64,000 bases of DNA from Polaribacter litorisediminis (GTDB taxonomy: Bacteria; Bacteroidota; Bacteroidia; Flavobacteriales; Flavobacteriaceae), in the NCBI RefSeq assembly GCF_019968605.1, contig NZ_CP082966.1, forward strand, positions 4,081,501 to 4,145,500, in the 5' to 3' direction. This document shows, piece after piece, positions 25,406 through 35,266 of the stretch. Under the pieces are notes generated by a model. It saw only the letters and a program-made list of their open reading frames with translations, was not told where the DNA came from and did not search any database. Both the position numbers and the translations under genes were made by a program. The first letter of the stretch is position 1, and every line of letters begins with the position of its first letter.

Positions 25406-25930
25406 ATGAATGTTTTTGATATTGTTATCATAGTACTACTTATTTTGGCATTTGTAAGAGGAATTATAAAAGGTCTTTTTTCTGAAATAGCCTCTTTAAT
25501 AGCGGTAGTAGCAGGTGTTTTTGTTGCTATTCATTATTCTAATTACATAGAGTTTTATATAGTGAATTCTACTTTTATAGATTGGTCAGATCAAACGAAT
25601 AGAATTGTAGCTTTTTCAATTACGTTTTTAGCGGTGGTTCTCTTAATTATTTTTATTGGAAAATTATTGACTAAGATTGCAGATATTACCGCTTTAGGAA
25701 TGATTAATAAATTTTTAGGAGGCGTGTTTGGCGTTTTAAAAATTGCCTTAATTTTAAGTATTATTTTTATCTTTTTTGGTCGAGTAAACAGTACCATACC
25801 CTTTATTACAAAAGAAACTTTGGATGAATCTATGTTATTTTATCCTATAAAAAGTATCGCTCCACAATTGTTTCCAACCATTATAAAAGAAGATAAAAAC
25901 GGAAAAACAATTATAGAATTACCTAGATAA
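25406..25930 (+). CDS. CvpA family membrane protein
   Basis: 174 residues with four hydrophobic segments (about 4-24, 28-46, 65-88, 102-126). The start FDIVIIVLLILAFVRGIIKGLFSEIASL is the CvpA/colicin V production signature. CvpA-like proteins are widespread inner-membrane proteins linked to envelope stress; the name comes from a colicin V phenotype and does not imply bacteriocin production here. Its stop is 1 bp from the end of the convergent LysR gene. Confidence 0.85.
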   Translation: MNVFDIVIIVLLILAFVRGIIKGLFSEIASLIAVVAGVFVAIHYSNYIEFYIVNSTFIDWSDQTNRIVAFSITFLAVVLLIIFIGKLLTKIADITALGMINKFLGGVFGVLKIALILSIIFIFFGRVNSTIPFITKETLDESMLFYPIKSIAPQLFPTIIKEDKNGKTIIELPR

Positions 25931-25931
25931 T

Positions 25932-26864
25932 TTACTTTTCTATGTCATCGATCCAACTAAAATAGTTGTGATAAACATTTTCTTTTTCTAGCGCTACATA
26001 TTCTAAAAAGGCCGCAGCAACTGGAGATAGCGTTTTCTTTTTGAGATAAATTAGTTTCCACACAGATTTTAGTGGCAGTCCTTTTGCGGGTATAATTTTA
26101 AGGTCGTTTTGTAATAGTTCGTTTTTTATACTCAATAAAGAGACAATAGAAACACCTATATTTGCAATAACAGCTTGCTTAATCGCTTCGTTAGAAGTTA
26201 ACTCTACCATAATTTTAGGTGCAATTTTTTCTTGTTTAAAAAACAGTTGCATCGTATGTCTTGTACCAGAGCCTTCTTCTCTAAAAATTAAAGGTATTTT
26301 ATTAAAAATAGAAGTATCCTTATTTTTTTGAGAAATGATTGTATTTTCTTTGGATGCCACTAATACCAAATGATTATCCATAATAGGTAATTCCTCCAAA
26401 TCTAAATGATGAGGACTTACGGTAACTAAAGAAAAATCTACAAGATTTTTTTCTAAATCTTTAATAACCGTTGTTTTGTTAGAAACATCTAAAACCAATT
26501 CAACTTTAGGATGTTTTTTTAAGAATCCGTTTAAAAAATAAGGCATTACATAATTACCAGTAGACACCACAGAAATTTTTAGCTTACCCGAGAGTAAACC
26601 TTTAAAAGCTTCCGTTTTATATTGTATGGTTTTTGTTTTATTTAAAATTTCTTCTGCAATCTGATGAATTTCTTTCCCAAAATCTGTGACATAAAATTGT
26701 CTTCCTATAATTTCAGACAAAGGAATATCAAACTGATCTTGAAAATTTTTTAATTGAATAGATGCCGCAGGCTGCGTCATATTGAGTTCACTTGCAGCTT
26801 TTGTAATACTTTTGTTCTCTACAATAGTGGTAAAAACTTTTAGTTGGTGTAAAGTAAAATTCAT
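25932..26864 (-). CDS. LysR-type regulator of the inorganic-carbon locus
   Basis: 310 residues. The N-terminal winged helix-turn-helix (about 1-60) reads FTLHQLKVFTTIVENKSITKAASELNMTQPAASIQLKNFQ; the effector-binding domain (about 90-295) has two Rossmann-like lobes. The CysB/CbbR/CmpR side of the LysR family has this layout. It is divergent from the SbtA-type permease with 89 bp between and a perfect T-N11-A LysR box there. Regulation of bicarbonate uptake is inferred from context, as with CmpR/CcmR in cyanobacteria. Confidence 0.88.
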   Translation of the reverse strand: MNFTLHQLKVFTTIVENKSITKAASELNMTQPAASIQLKNFQDQFDIPLSEIIGRQFYVTDFGKEIHQIAEEILNKTKTIQYKTEAFKGLLSGKLKISVVSTGNYVMPYFLNGFLKKHPKVELVLDVSNKTTVIKDLEKNLVDFSLVTVSPHHLDLEELPIMDNHLVLVASKENTIISQKNKDTSIFNKIPLIFREEGSGTRHTMQLFFKQEKIAPKIMVELTSNEAIKQAVIANIGVSIVSLLSIKNELLQNDLKIIPAKGLPLKSVWKLIYLKKKTLSPVAAAFLEYVALEKENVYHNYFSWIDDIEK

Positions 26865-26873
26865 TAAAAATCT

Positions 26874-26888
26874 TTATGATTTGCATAA
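26874..26888. promoter_or_regulatory. LysR box (T-N11-A) between the LysR and sbtA genes
   Basis: TTATG-ATTTG-CATAA is a perfect 5-5-5 dyad, matching the T-N11-A consensus of LysR-type binding sites. It lies 10 bp upstream of the LysR start and about 66 bp upstream of sbtA. A related half-site TTGCATA recurs at about 26915-26921, as expected for paired recognition and activation sites. Confidence 0.6.
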
Positions 26889-26922
26889 CAAATTTAAATA
26901 AAAATAAATGAATTATTGCATA

Positions 26923-26930
26923 TAGTTTTG
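26923..26930 (+). promoter_or_regulatory. Candidate -7 promoter element of sbtA
   Basis: TAGTTTTG matches the Bacteroidetes -7 consensus TAnnTTTG and lies 23 bp before the sbtA start, next to the second half-site. No clear -33 TTTG is seen at the right distance, which would fit an activator-dependent promoter. Confidence 0.45.
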
Positions 26931-26953
26931 GCGTGTCAAAAAAATAGGTAAAA

Positions 26954-27916
26954 ATGAGTGTAGATGTTTTAATCAGTAATTTAACAAATCCAGTATTATT
27001 ATTTTTTGTTCTAGGGATTATTGCTTCGCTAGTAAAAAGTGATTTAAAAATTCCTGAATCATCCTCAAAGTTTATTTCTTTATATTTATTATTCGCAATC
27101 GGTTTTAAGGGAGGACAAGAATTATCGCATAGCGAATTTAATGCGGAAATTATTTATTCTATTTTATTTGCAATTGGTTTATCAGTGGTTGTTCCTTTGT
27201 ATACATTTTACATTTTAAAAAGGAAAATAGGAACACCAAATGCTGGTGCAATAGCCGCAGCATATGGCTCGGTAAGTGCCGTTACTTTTGTAACAGCAGT
27301 GTCTTTTCTAGAAAATCAAGGGGTTCCTTTTGGGGGGCATATGGTGGCTATTATGGCAATTATGGAATCTCCAGCAATTATTGTTGGGGTTATTTTAATT
27401 ATGTTGAATGACAATACCAAAAAGGAGAAAAAATCTATTGGAGGTATTTTAAAACATTCATTTACAAGTGGAAGTGTCTTAATGCTAATTGGTAGTTTAA
27501 TGATCGGTTTAATTGCCGATGCATCTCAAGCAAGAGGAATTGAACCTTTTACTACCGATATTTTTAAAGGTTTTTTGTCTTTATTTTTATTAGAGATGGG
27601 TATGGTTACTGCCAGCAGAATAAAAGGCTTTAAAAAACATGGAATGTTTTTATTTTTCTTCGGAATTATGGTGCCACTTTTTAACGGTATGGTGGTCGCT
27701 TATGTAAGCGGATTTTTAACAGAAAGTGAAGGAAACAGATTGTTATTTGCAATTTTAGCAGCAGGTGCTTCTTACATCGCTGTTCCGGCAACAATGAAAT
27801 TAGCAGAACCCAGGGCAGATGCAGGTATCTATATACCCATGGCTTTAGGAATTACATTTCCTTTTAATATTACAATCGGTATGCCTATTTACTATGCGGT
27901 TGTTCAATTATTTTAA
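26954..27916 (+). CDS. sbtA: SbtA-type sodium-dependent bicarbonate permease
   Basis: 320 residues, about ten transmembrane helices in two inverted halves. Motifs of the family include SKFISLYLLFAIGFKGGQELSH in the first half and GASYIAVPATMKLAEPRADAGIYIPMALGITFPFNI in the second. SbtA imports HCO3- with Na+. The neighbouring carbonic anhydrase and SulP transporter support this role. No sbtB gene follows, unlike cyanobacteria. A comparable set was reported in Polaribacter sp. MED152, a proteorhodopsin-bearing heterotroph (recalled). It is convergent with the carbonic anhydrase. Confidence 0.88.
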   Translation: MSVDVLISNLTNPVLLFFVLGIIASLVKSDLKIPESSSKFISLYLLFAIGFKGGQELSHSEFNAEIIYSILFAIGLSVVVPLYTFYILKRKIGTPNAGAIAAAYGSVSAVTFVTAVSFLENQGVPFGGHMVAIMAIMESPAIIVGVILIMLNDNTKKEKKSIGGILKHSFTSGSVLMLIGSLMIGLIADASQARGIEPFTTDIFKGFLSLFLLEMGMVTASRIKGFKKHGMFLFFFGIMVPLFNGMVVAYVSGFLTESEGNRLLFAILAAGASYIAVPATMKLAEPRADAGIYIPMALGITFPFNITIGMPIYYAVVQLF

Positions 27917-27993
27917 CGAACACTTTAAGAAAGATCGTTTGTAGGTTTTTCTGGACAATATTTTTTAGGCATTCGTTGTTTTTCAGTTACCAC

Positions 27994-28647
27994 CTATTCC
28001 TGTGTTTTTTTTAAATTTAGTGTAAAAATATCATCTAGATGAGATGTGCTATGCATGGTTACTTTTAAATCTTTAATGATACCATCATTTAATCCATATA
28101 CCCAACCATGAATTTCTAAACCTGTTTCATCGATCCAGGATTGTTGTACAATGGATGTTTTTGCTAAATCATACACTTGAGCTATTACGTTTAGTTCTAC
28201 CAAGCGATCAAAACGCTTTTCATCACTGTCTAATTTTTTTAATTCGGTAATATTTTCTTGATATACCTCTTTAATATTTCGAATCCATTTGTTTATGAGT
28301 CCTAAAGATTTGTTATGCATGGCAGCTTCTACACCGCCACATCCATAATGTCCACAGACAATAATATGGTGCACTTTTAACGTATTAACAGCATAATCTA
28401 AAACACTTAACATATTCATGTCTGTATGCACTACCATATTGGCAATGTTTCGATGTACAAATATTTCCCCAGGAAGAGTTCCTGTTATTTGATTTGCGGG
28501 TACTCTGCTGTCTGCGCAACCAATCCATAAAACAGGAGGAGTCTGACCTTTTGAAAGTTCTTCGAAATAATGAGGGTCATCATCAATCTTTTTCTTAACC
28601 CATTCTTTATTGTTCTCTAATAACTGACGATAATAGTTGTCTTTCAT
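27994..28647 (-). CDS. can: Beta-carbonic anhydrase
   Basis: 217 residues. Zinc ligands are Cys44, His100 and Cys103 (CADSR and HYGCGG), with the Asp46/Arg48 dyad of the beta class. It has no signal peptide, so it should be cytoplasmic and interconvert CO2 and HCO3-. It lies 12 bp after the SulP gene on the same strand, a frequent fusion or operon partner. Together with SbtA it would supply bicarbonate for anaplerotic carboxylation. Confidence 0.93.
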   Translation of the reverse strand: MKDNYYRQLLENNKEWVKKKIDDDPHYFEELSKGQTPPVLWIGCADSRVPANQITGTLPGEIFVHRNIANMVVHTDMNMLSVLDYAVNTLKVHHIIVCGHYGCGGVEAAMHNKSLGLINKWIRNIKEVYQENITELKKLDSDEKRFDRLVELNVIAQVYDLAKTSIVQQSWIDETGLEIHGWVYGLNDGIIKDLKVTMHSTSHLDDIFTLNLKKTQE

Positions 28648-28659
28648 AGTGTTTTTGAT

Positions 28660-30522
28660 TTAATCACGGTCATTTATTGTTTGTTTTGCCCAATTTACAC
28701 AAGTACTAAACGAACTAAAAATGTGTTTATTAGGAATAATGTTTGGAATAATATCAATTCTTTCCATCATATATCTAGGTTGCTCTTGTAGATGAACAAA
28801 TAATACTTCAATATTTTTTTTCTTTAACTCTAAAAGAGTATCCTCCATGGCATACAAACCAGATTGATCCATATAATGCATTCTTGTTAATCGGATAATA
28901 ACAATACTTGCAGTGGTCGGTATTTGTCTGGATAGTTGCTGAAAATCACTTGTAGAACCAAAAAATAAAGGGCCTTTGATATGTTTTATAAAAACTTTTT
29001 CTTTTAAGTTTTTTGTAAAGCCTTTTTCATCAGGCCAAGATTCTTCATCTAATACTTTTACTAAACTTCTTTTTGCTGTTAAATCTCCAATCTTTTTCAT
29101 AAACATTAAAGATGCTATGACTAAACCAATACCTACGGCATAGATTAAATCCCAAAAAGTAGAAAGTAATAGCACCATAAGCATGATTAACACTTCTGAA
29201 CTTATTTTTAAAAAGCCAAGTTTTATGTCTTTTGGTAAATGAGGAATTGCTTTTAAACCTTTATAATCCATCACACCAATTCCTACGGTTATTAAGATTC
29301 CTGCTAAAACAGCTGCTGGGATTTTAGAGGCTACAGGTCCTAATAACAACATAATTAATAAAAGCATGATACCCGCAATCATTCCTGAAAGTTTGGTTTT
29401 TCCTCCAGCATTAATATTTACCACAGTTCTAATGGTTGCCCCAGCGCCCGGAATACCGCCAAAAATTGCCGCAATACTGTTTCCTATTCCTTGCCCTACC
29501 AATTCTTTATTAGGCTTATGTTTTGTTTTTGTCATATTATCTGCAACTACACTTGTTAATAGTGAATCAATGGCTCCTAAAAGCGCTAAAGTGAGTGCAG
29601 TAAAAATATAAGGGGTGATGCTAGAAAAACTAAAATCTGTTATGATTTCCCATTTAGGAATGGGAATTCCTCCAGGAATTTCTTGAATTGCTTTATAATC
29701 GAGTCCAAAGCCTACAGCAATGCCAGACATTACGATTAATGCGACTAAAGTACTTGGAATTGAAGTAGTAATTTTTTTAAAACCATAAATTATAAAAACA
29801 GTACCCAATGCTAGTATTAGTTCTAACCAATTAATATTTTGCAATGCTCTGGGTAAAACTCTAATGGCTCCAATAGTGCCGGAAGCATTTTTTGATGCTA
29901 GTATTCTTGATTCTCTTTCAATATCTTCTGTCGTAATTTTTTCTGCTCTAGAAATCGTTTCTCTAAAATCTTCTAACACCAAAATGCCTTCACCTGCTTC
30001 CTCTTTTAGTATATTTTCTAAAATTACTTCTTCAGCTTCCGCTTTAAAATTTGATACGAATTCTACGTCTTCCTTTGGGTAATAGCCTAAAGAAGGCAAT
30101 ACTTGAGTTAACAAAATAATAACGCCAATAGCCGTCATAAAACCAGAAACTACTGGATATGGAATGTATCTTATGTATTTTCCTAAACCGATTAAACCCA
30201 AACCAATTTGAAAAAAACCTGCTAGTAAAAAAACGGTTAAAATAGCAGGTAGCGCTTTAGAAACATCACCATCATTGGTGGCAATTATACCCGCAATAAC
30301 GACCATACTTACCGCAGTCATAGGTGCAGTTGGTCCTGAAATTTGAGTAGCTGTCCCTCCAAAAAGCGCCGCAAAGAAACTTATAAAAATTGCGCCATAC
30401 AAACCGGCTGTAGGTCCTAAGCCAGAAGAAACTCCAAAAGCCAATGCTAAGGGTAGTGCAACAATACCCGCAGTAATTCCGCCAAAAGCATCTCCTTTTA
30501 TATTCGAAAAAAGTTTTTTCAT
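28660..30522 (-). CDS. SulP family anion transporter (BicA-like)
   Basis: 620 residues. The membrane domain (about 10-450) starts GGITAGIVALPLALAFGVSSGLGP, the SulP signature, and includes GIPGAGATIRTVVNINAGGKT. A charged insert of about 65 residues (about 150-215) separates helices in the first half. The cytoplasmic STAS domain (about 500-610) reads ASIVIIRLTRMHYMDQSG. SulP members move sulfate, bicarbonate or other anions; adjacency to carbonic anhydrase and SbtA favours bicarbonate. A sulfate specificity cannot be excluded. Confidence 0.87.
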   Translation of the reverse strand: MKKLFSNIKGDAFGGITAGIVALPLALAFGVSSGLGPTAGLYGAIFISFFAALFGGTATQISGPTAPMTAVSMVVIAGIIATNDGDVSKALPAILTVFLLAGFFQIGLGLIGLGKYIRYIPYPVVSGFMTAIGVIILLTQVLPSLGYYPKEDVEFVSNFKAEAEEVILENILKEEAGEGILVLEDFRETISRAEKITTEDIERESRILASKNASGTIGAIRVLPRALQNINWLELILALGTVFIIYGFKKITTSIPSTLVALIVMSGIAVGFGLDYKAIQEIPGGIPIPKWEIITDFSFSSITPYIFTALTLALLGAIDSLLTSVVADNMTKTKHKPNKELVGQGIGNSIAAIFGGIPGAGATIRTVVNINAGGKTKLSGMIAGIMLLLIMLLLGPVASKIPAAVLAGILITVGIGVMDYKGLKAIPHLPKDIKLGFLKISSEVLIMLMVLLLSTFWDLIYAVGIGLVIASLMFMKKIGDLTAKRSLVKVLDEESWPDEKGFTKNLKEKVFIKHIKGPLFFGSTSDFQQLSRQIPTTASIVIIRLTRMHYMDQSGLYAMEDTLLELKKKNIEVLFVHLQEQPRYMMERIDIIPNIIPNKHIFSSFSTCVNWAKQTINDRD

Positions 30523-31190
30523 TTTGGATTGATTTTTTACCTATCAGAATTACAATAATAAGCTTTTTAGATTCTAATTGAAAATTTATTTTTTAAGTTA
30601 AATATGTTGTTTTAATCGATTTCCTAAGTTAAACTATTTTAAGTTTATAATGGGTTTTAAATATATTGAAATATTAAAATTAAAAAGAAGAACACAGCCT
30701 TCATCACGGGTTTTTTTTGATTAAAATAGGGTGAAAAAAAGCGGTTATACGTTTAAAATGGAATGTTGAGCAAAAAATAGATAAAATTATATTTTTAGGA
30801 CTCAAAATTTATCAAATGCTAATATACCCGTAATTTTATCAATAGTGAATGGCTGTCCAATATTTCTGCACATAAAGATAATGGCCTCCTAAATTTTTTT
30901 AAGAAATAAGAGGATAAAGTCAAATATCTTTGATTAGTAAAATAAACCTCCATTCATTGATAGTAAATGTAATTGTATTTTCTCAAATAATTTCAAAACT
31001 CCGAAGTTCAAAATTCAAGAAACTGGTGAATTTATTCATCAAGCAGATAATACCATTTATGATTTGAATTTACCGAAAGATAAAATAATGACTTTTTTCT
31101 TTATTCAAATTTAAAACATCAACTATTGCCATTAGCTATGGTTTATTTTTAAAAATTAAAATAAAAGTAGAACATTCATTTTGCTTTAGA
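30523..31190. other. Gene-free stretch of 668 bp
   Basis: It lies upstream of the SulP gene and downstream of the small barrel gene. No long frame is convincing. Around 30950-31110 a short plus-strand frame resembles degenerate coding sequence and shares weak similarity with 35575-35660, possibly the residue of an old mobile gene. No tRNA-like fold or strong terminator was seen. Confidence 0.4.
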
Positions 31191-31715
31191 TTAAAATCTT
31201 TTTCCAATTCCGATACCAATAGACCAGGTGCCAAAATTATTTGAACGATAATCATAAAATATAGTAGGCGCAACATCCCAATGATTGGCAATTTCCATCT
31301 CATATTCCAAGCCAGTTCTTATAATAAAAAGATTTTCAGTTTTTTCAAATTCTATACCTGAGCCAAAAACGAATACCCATTCTTTGTGAAACTTCCATAA
31401 CGCATCCAAAGTTACAACTACCGGAAACTCTTTTTCAATAAAAAATTGCTCTTCTTTTTCTATCTCAAAAGTTTCTAATTCCAAATCATTATGAAAACCA
31501 AGACCCCATTTCTCATTGAACCAATATTCTAAATCTAAGCCAATGGAAGGAATAATAACAGTTGCATCACCATTATTGGTTGCCATAGGAATGTATGTAT
31601 GACTTAAAACGGGACTAACTCTAAAATGTTTAAAATGTTCATCTACTGAATGTTCTTGGGATGATAGGTTAAAACCAAAAAAAATTAGGGTTATGAGTGT
31701 GATGTATTTGTTCAT
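31191..31715 (-). CDS. Small outer-membrane beta-barrel protein
   Basis: 174 residues with a signal peptide ending NLSSQ. The mature part alternates polar and hydrophobic residues in about eight strands (IGLDLEYWFNEKWGLGFHNDLELE, VVTLDALWKFHKEWVFVFGSGIEF) and ends IGIGIGKRF, with a terminal Phe as recognised by the BAM machinery. This suggests an eight-stranded OmpA-like or OmpX-like barrel. The specific role is unknown. It is separated from the CotH gene by 80 bp on the same strand. Confidence 0.75.
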   Translation of the reverse strand: MNKYITLITLIFFGFNLSSQEHSVDEHFKHFRVSPVLSHTYIPMATNNGDATVIIPSIGLDLEYWFNEKWGLGFHNDLELETFEIEKEEQFFIEKEFPVVVTLDALWKFHKEWVFVFGSGIEFEKTENLFIIRTGLEYEMEIANHWDVAPTIFYDYRSNNFGTWSIGIGIGKRF

Positions 31716-31795
31716 TTTTTTTTATTTAGTATGCCTAACAAAAATAAGCGGTACTTTTTTATTGAAATATGATAAATGTTATCTTATTCCATACA

Positions 31796-34700
31796 TCACT
31801 GTTTTATAAATTTTAATGATTTACTTTTTTGACCTTGCATTATTTTAATAAAATAAACGCCTTCTGAAAGTTGATTGATATGTATTCGATTGGTATTTTC
31901 AGATTTATAAACTTTTTGACCTATTGCACTGTATATTTCAACCTCGAAATTACTGGCGATTCCTGCTACATAAAGTATATTTTTAGCAGGATTTGGATAC
32001 ATATAAATATGATTGAAATTTTCTTTGTTTAGAGCAAGCGTATGGCTATTTATTGCGTTCGGACTTCCGTTGAGGTTTAGGCATTTCCAGTTTTCTGGTA
32101 AACTATTATCTAAATTTGGAGTCATTAGTTCTAAGGTATTTCCGGTTCCATTTGCACAACTTGACCAAGGTGCGTTTGAAAAATAAATTACTTGATCTTG
32201 TAAAATGTTATTTTCGTTAAACAATCTAACAGCATCAGAAGTGCCCAAACCAAAACCTAAATTACCAACATAATTTGTTATTTCGGGAAATACAGCAGTA
32301 AAGTCATTCGTGTCTCTTACTAAAACTAAATATCCTTTTGGGGTTATGATGGTTCCTGCAGGAAAGTTGAATACATGTGTGTCATTATCATCTTTCAAGC
32401 TCCAATTCGATACATCCAAAGAGTAGGAATTAGGATTGTAAAGTTCTACCCAATCATTTGCATTAAAATCATCGCTAGATTTATAGTTAATTTCATTGAT
32501 GACAATTGTTTCTACAGCGTCAGACGGTTTAAAATTCGGAACCAATTCGAGAGCTTTGGATACATTTAAATTAAGGGGGTTATTTGTAGAAGAAATGTCA
32601 CCACTCCAATGAGAAAACTCATAACCTAGTTTAGGAATTGCTGTTAATTGGATAGGAACAGTTTCAAAATAATCACCAGTCCAAGAAGAATTTTGAATCT
32701 GTAAATGATCATTTACGGTCACAAATCCTTGGGTTAAGTCATTATTTTTAATGGTGATTGCATGATAATCAGGTAGGTTAAATTTCGATTTTATGTGATC
32801 TTTTGCAAAAGAGGATCTATTTTCTGCAAAAATTTTCATTTCATCTATATAATAGGTTGCTTCGGATGAGTTTGCACCCCAACGACTATAATGGGCTTGC
32901 AATTCTGGCTCAATAGTTTTATAAATTTGATCGATATGTTCATTGATATTGCTGGATAGAAAACGCGTATTGAGTTCATCAGCATACAAATTAATAAATC
33001 GATTTCTAAAACCAATGTTTGTGATCAATTTTCTAAAAAGCAAAGTAGACCAGCTAGGGTTCGGCCAAGCAGGACCATTGGCCTCTAAGGCAAAACTCAA
33101 GGTGTCTTCCCAGTAATTTTGGGTGTTCCAAAAAGGGCCAAAGCCAAAATCAGTATCATACATAATCCATCGCCATTTGCCATTAGGATGTTTCCAAAAT
33201 TTAACATTATTGCCTGGCCAATCCGTGTTATTTATAAAAATATTGGTCGCTTGGTACAAGGCATATTCTTTGATGTCAATTTGTTGTTCAATATACTCGA
33301 AATTCGAATCTGTAGATAAATCTGTATTCCTTACATATTGCATTAGCTCTTGGTAAGACGCATTAGACCCCTCAATTTCTTCAGCATTGTTGGTTAAAAG
33401 AGTAATGTCATCGGCATTCAAATTGTGTTTTGAAGCCAACATATGTTCATTAATTTTTTCACGAAGATGATACATACCCCAATATGTTCCGTTGAGATAG
33501 GTTGCCACTGAATTGTGTTCTTGAAAATCTAGATCAGAGTCTCTCATTAAACTAGTAAGCATGATGTCTTTCATCGATGACTTTAACCAATCTTGCCCAG
33601 AATTCCGCAACACCAAAGACTGAAATTCAGCATAATTTAAATGTTTAAAATAGGAGTGCTTAAATTCTGAATCACCATATTGGCCTCTAGCAAACAAGGA
33701 GAGTGACCTTTGTTCATTTTGACCACGACTCCATCCTCCAAAAATTTTAACACCGCCATCAAAATCAATCACATGGCTAGTTGCTTGTTCAAAAAAAGAA
33801 AAGTGTATAGGTCTTTCCCAATCTTCCCAAAAATTAGCTCCAAAATAAGGTTCTTCCGTCTCATAAGTGCCCGCAGGTCCAAAAGCATAAATGCCATTGG
33901 TTTCATCAAAAAAATTATCTGGGTTGGTACTTAAAAAAACAACATCTAGTGCATGGTTTGCTCTTAGTATATATGATTTTGTAAAAACTTTAGAAGGCAA
34001 ATAATTTTCTAAAAAAATTTGAGCCCTAACGTTCAAGTTTTCATTAATTGGGATGGGGTTTGTATACATTGGGGAATTTTCATCGGGGATTTTTCCACCA
34101 AGTTCATACCGAATTATTGCTGGGGAAGAACTGCCAGAAAGAACTAAACTAAAAGGGTTTTCTACAAAACCTCCTTGCTGAGAGAAAATTACGTCGTTGT
34201 TTATAGTTCCTAAATACTCATGAATAGAATTTTCATAACTAGGAGTAGTGTGCTCGTAAAAAACAATATTTCCCGATTTGATAGAAATACCTGTACTGGT
34301 GTTTGGAGGAAGTTTTTCTATTGTAATTTCATCGATGATCGCACCAAATTTATCTGTTAAAAATAGTGTTTCTGCTGTTGATGAAATCTTAAAGTTCGTG
34401 TGTAGGTGCGTTGTTTTTAGATTTAAAATTTCAGGAGGAGAAACTCCATTGTTGGTTGGCGCAACAAAAGAAGCGGACAAAAATGGAATTATTGTAAAAT
34501 CAGAAGAATTGACATCTGTATTATGAGCCTGAATTGTTAGGATATTTTCTCCTTCTCTTAAAATTGATTTAAAATCGGATATTATAAACCTTTTTGGCGT
34601 TCCTCCGGAGTACATTTGAGCTTCTGAGAACGTTATAGCATTGGAGTTATAAAGAGGAGGGACTCCATTTATATTGGCTCTAGCAATTTCAAAGCCATTC

Positions 34701-35266
34701 AGGTACGCAACAAAAGCGTCATCATAATCAATATCTAAAATTAATGATGAGATATTCTCTGTATTTTGAACGATAATTTTTTTTCTCAAATAGACAGAAA
34801 CGGTACCGTTGGGTAATATGGTCGCATCATCTCCGTCTGCGTAACCAAAGCCAGAAGGACCTTCAAGCCAATTTGCATCGTTAAAATCTAAAGACTTCCA
34901 ATTAGAACTAGGTTCAGAAGTTGGTATGCTATATTTAAATAAATCCCCTTGATTGATTAAGGTTTTATAAATTGTTTGAGAAGCACGGTTCTTTGAAGAA
35001 GCCCATAAAAGCATATACTGGTTTGGTGGTAAAGTAATATCAGGAAACGACCATTTTTTTAAATTATCTTGGTCATCAGATAATGACCAGCCGTCTAAAG
35101 AAGTGGTTTGGGAACCATAATTATGCAGTTCTATCCAATCGGGTGTATCTCCATCCTCATCTAAATATACGGAGTTGGAAGCAACAACTTCATTAATGCT
35201 GATTTTCTGAGCTGAAACTTGGAAAATACCGAATAAACAGAAAAAACTAAAAAGAAAATATTTCAT
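31796..35266 (-). CDS. T9SS-secreted CotH-kinase / lamin-tail protein
   Basis: 1,156 residues, signal peptide ending VSAQ. Domains in order: a lamin-tail domain (about 22-95, INEVVASN...DWIELHNYG), a galactose-binding-like region (about 95-280), a chitobiase-type C-terminal beta domain (about 365-430), a CotH kinase domain (about 440-800) with the metal-binding MYDTDFGFG near 700, a Repeat-2-like segment, a second lamin-tail domain (about 935-1050) and a type A T9SS sorting domain (YPNPAKN to the end). CotH proteins phosphorylate proteins in spores; in Bacteroidetes the secreted forms are uncharacterised. It is probably cell-surface or extracellular. Confidence 0.88.
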   Translation of the reverse strand: MKYFLFSFFCLFGIFQVSAQKISINEVVASNSVYLDEDGDTPDWIELHNYGSQTTSLDGWSLSDDQDNLKKWSFPDITLPPNQYMLLWASSKNRASQTIYKTLINQGDLFKYSIPTSEPSSNWKSLDFNDANWLEGPSGFGYADGDDATILPNGTVSVYLRKKIIVQNTENISSLILDIDYDDAFVAYLNGFEIARANINGVPPLYNSNAITFSEAQMYSGGTPKRFIISDFKSILREGENILTIQAHNTDVNSSDFTIIPFLSASFVAPTNNGVSPPEILNLKTTHLHTNFKISSTAETLFLTDKFGAIIDEITIEKLPPNTSTGISIKSGNIVFYEHTTPSYENSIHEYLGTINNDVIFSQQGGFVENPFSLVLSGSSSPAIIRYELGGKIPDENSPMYTNPIPINENLNVRAQIFLENYLPSKVFTKSYILRANHALDVVFLSTNPDNFFDETNGIYAFGPAGTYETEEPYFGANFWEDWERPIHFSFFEQATSHVIDFDGGVKIFGGWSRGQNEQRSLSLFARGQYGDSEFKHSYFKHLNYAEFQSLVLRNSGQDWLKSSMKDIMLTSLMRDSDLDFQEHNSVATYLNGTYWGMYHLREKINEHMLASKHNLNADDITLLTNNAEEIEGSNASYQELMQYVRNTDLSTDSNFEYIEQQIDIKEYALYQATNIFINNTDWPGNNVKFWKHPNGKWRWIMYDTDFGFGPFWNTQNYWEDTLSFALEANGPAWPNPSWSTLLFRKLITNIGFRNRFINLYADELNTRFLSSNINEHIDQIYKTIEPELQAHYSRWGANSSEATYYIDEMKIFAENRSSFAKDHIKSKFNLPDYHAITIKNNDLTQGFVTVNDHLQIQNSSWTGDYFETVPIQLTAIPKLGYEFSHWSGDISSTNNPLNLNVSKALELVPNFKPSDAVETIVINEINYKSSDDFNANDWVELYNPNSYSLDVSNWSLKDDNDTHVFNFPAGTIITPKGYLVLVRDTNDFTAVFPEITNYVGNLGFGLGTSDAVRLFNENNILQDQVIYFSNAPWSSCANGTGNTLELMTPNLDNSLPENWKCLNLNGSPNAINSHTLALNKENFNHIYMYPNPAKNILYVAGIASNFEVEIYSAIGQKVYKSENTNRIHINQLSEGVYFIKIMQGQKSKSLKFIKQ

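Noticed and set aside
25406..25930. CvpA-like gene as evidence of bacteriocin production linked to the peptide array
   Set aside because: CvpA is a widespread housekeeping-type membrane protein and lies in the chromosomal backbone, away from the array.
30904..30919. 16-bp match AAATAAGAGGATAAAG with 62522-62537
   Set aside because: A match of this length is expected about once by chance in an AT-rich 64-kb window, and the flanks do not agree.
30960..31110. Weak similarity to 35575-35660, possibly an old transposase
   Set aside because: Only scattered matches, frames broken, no recognisable motif; noted in the intergenic descriptions but not called.
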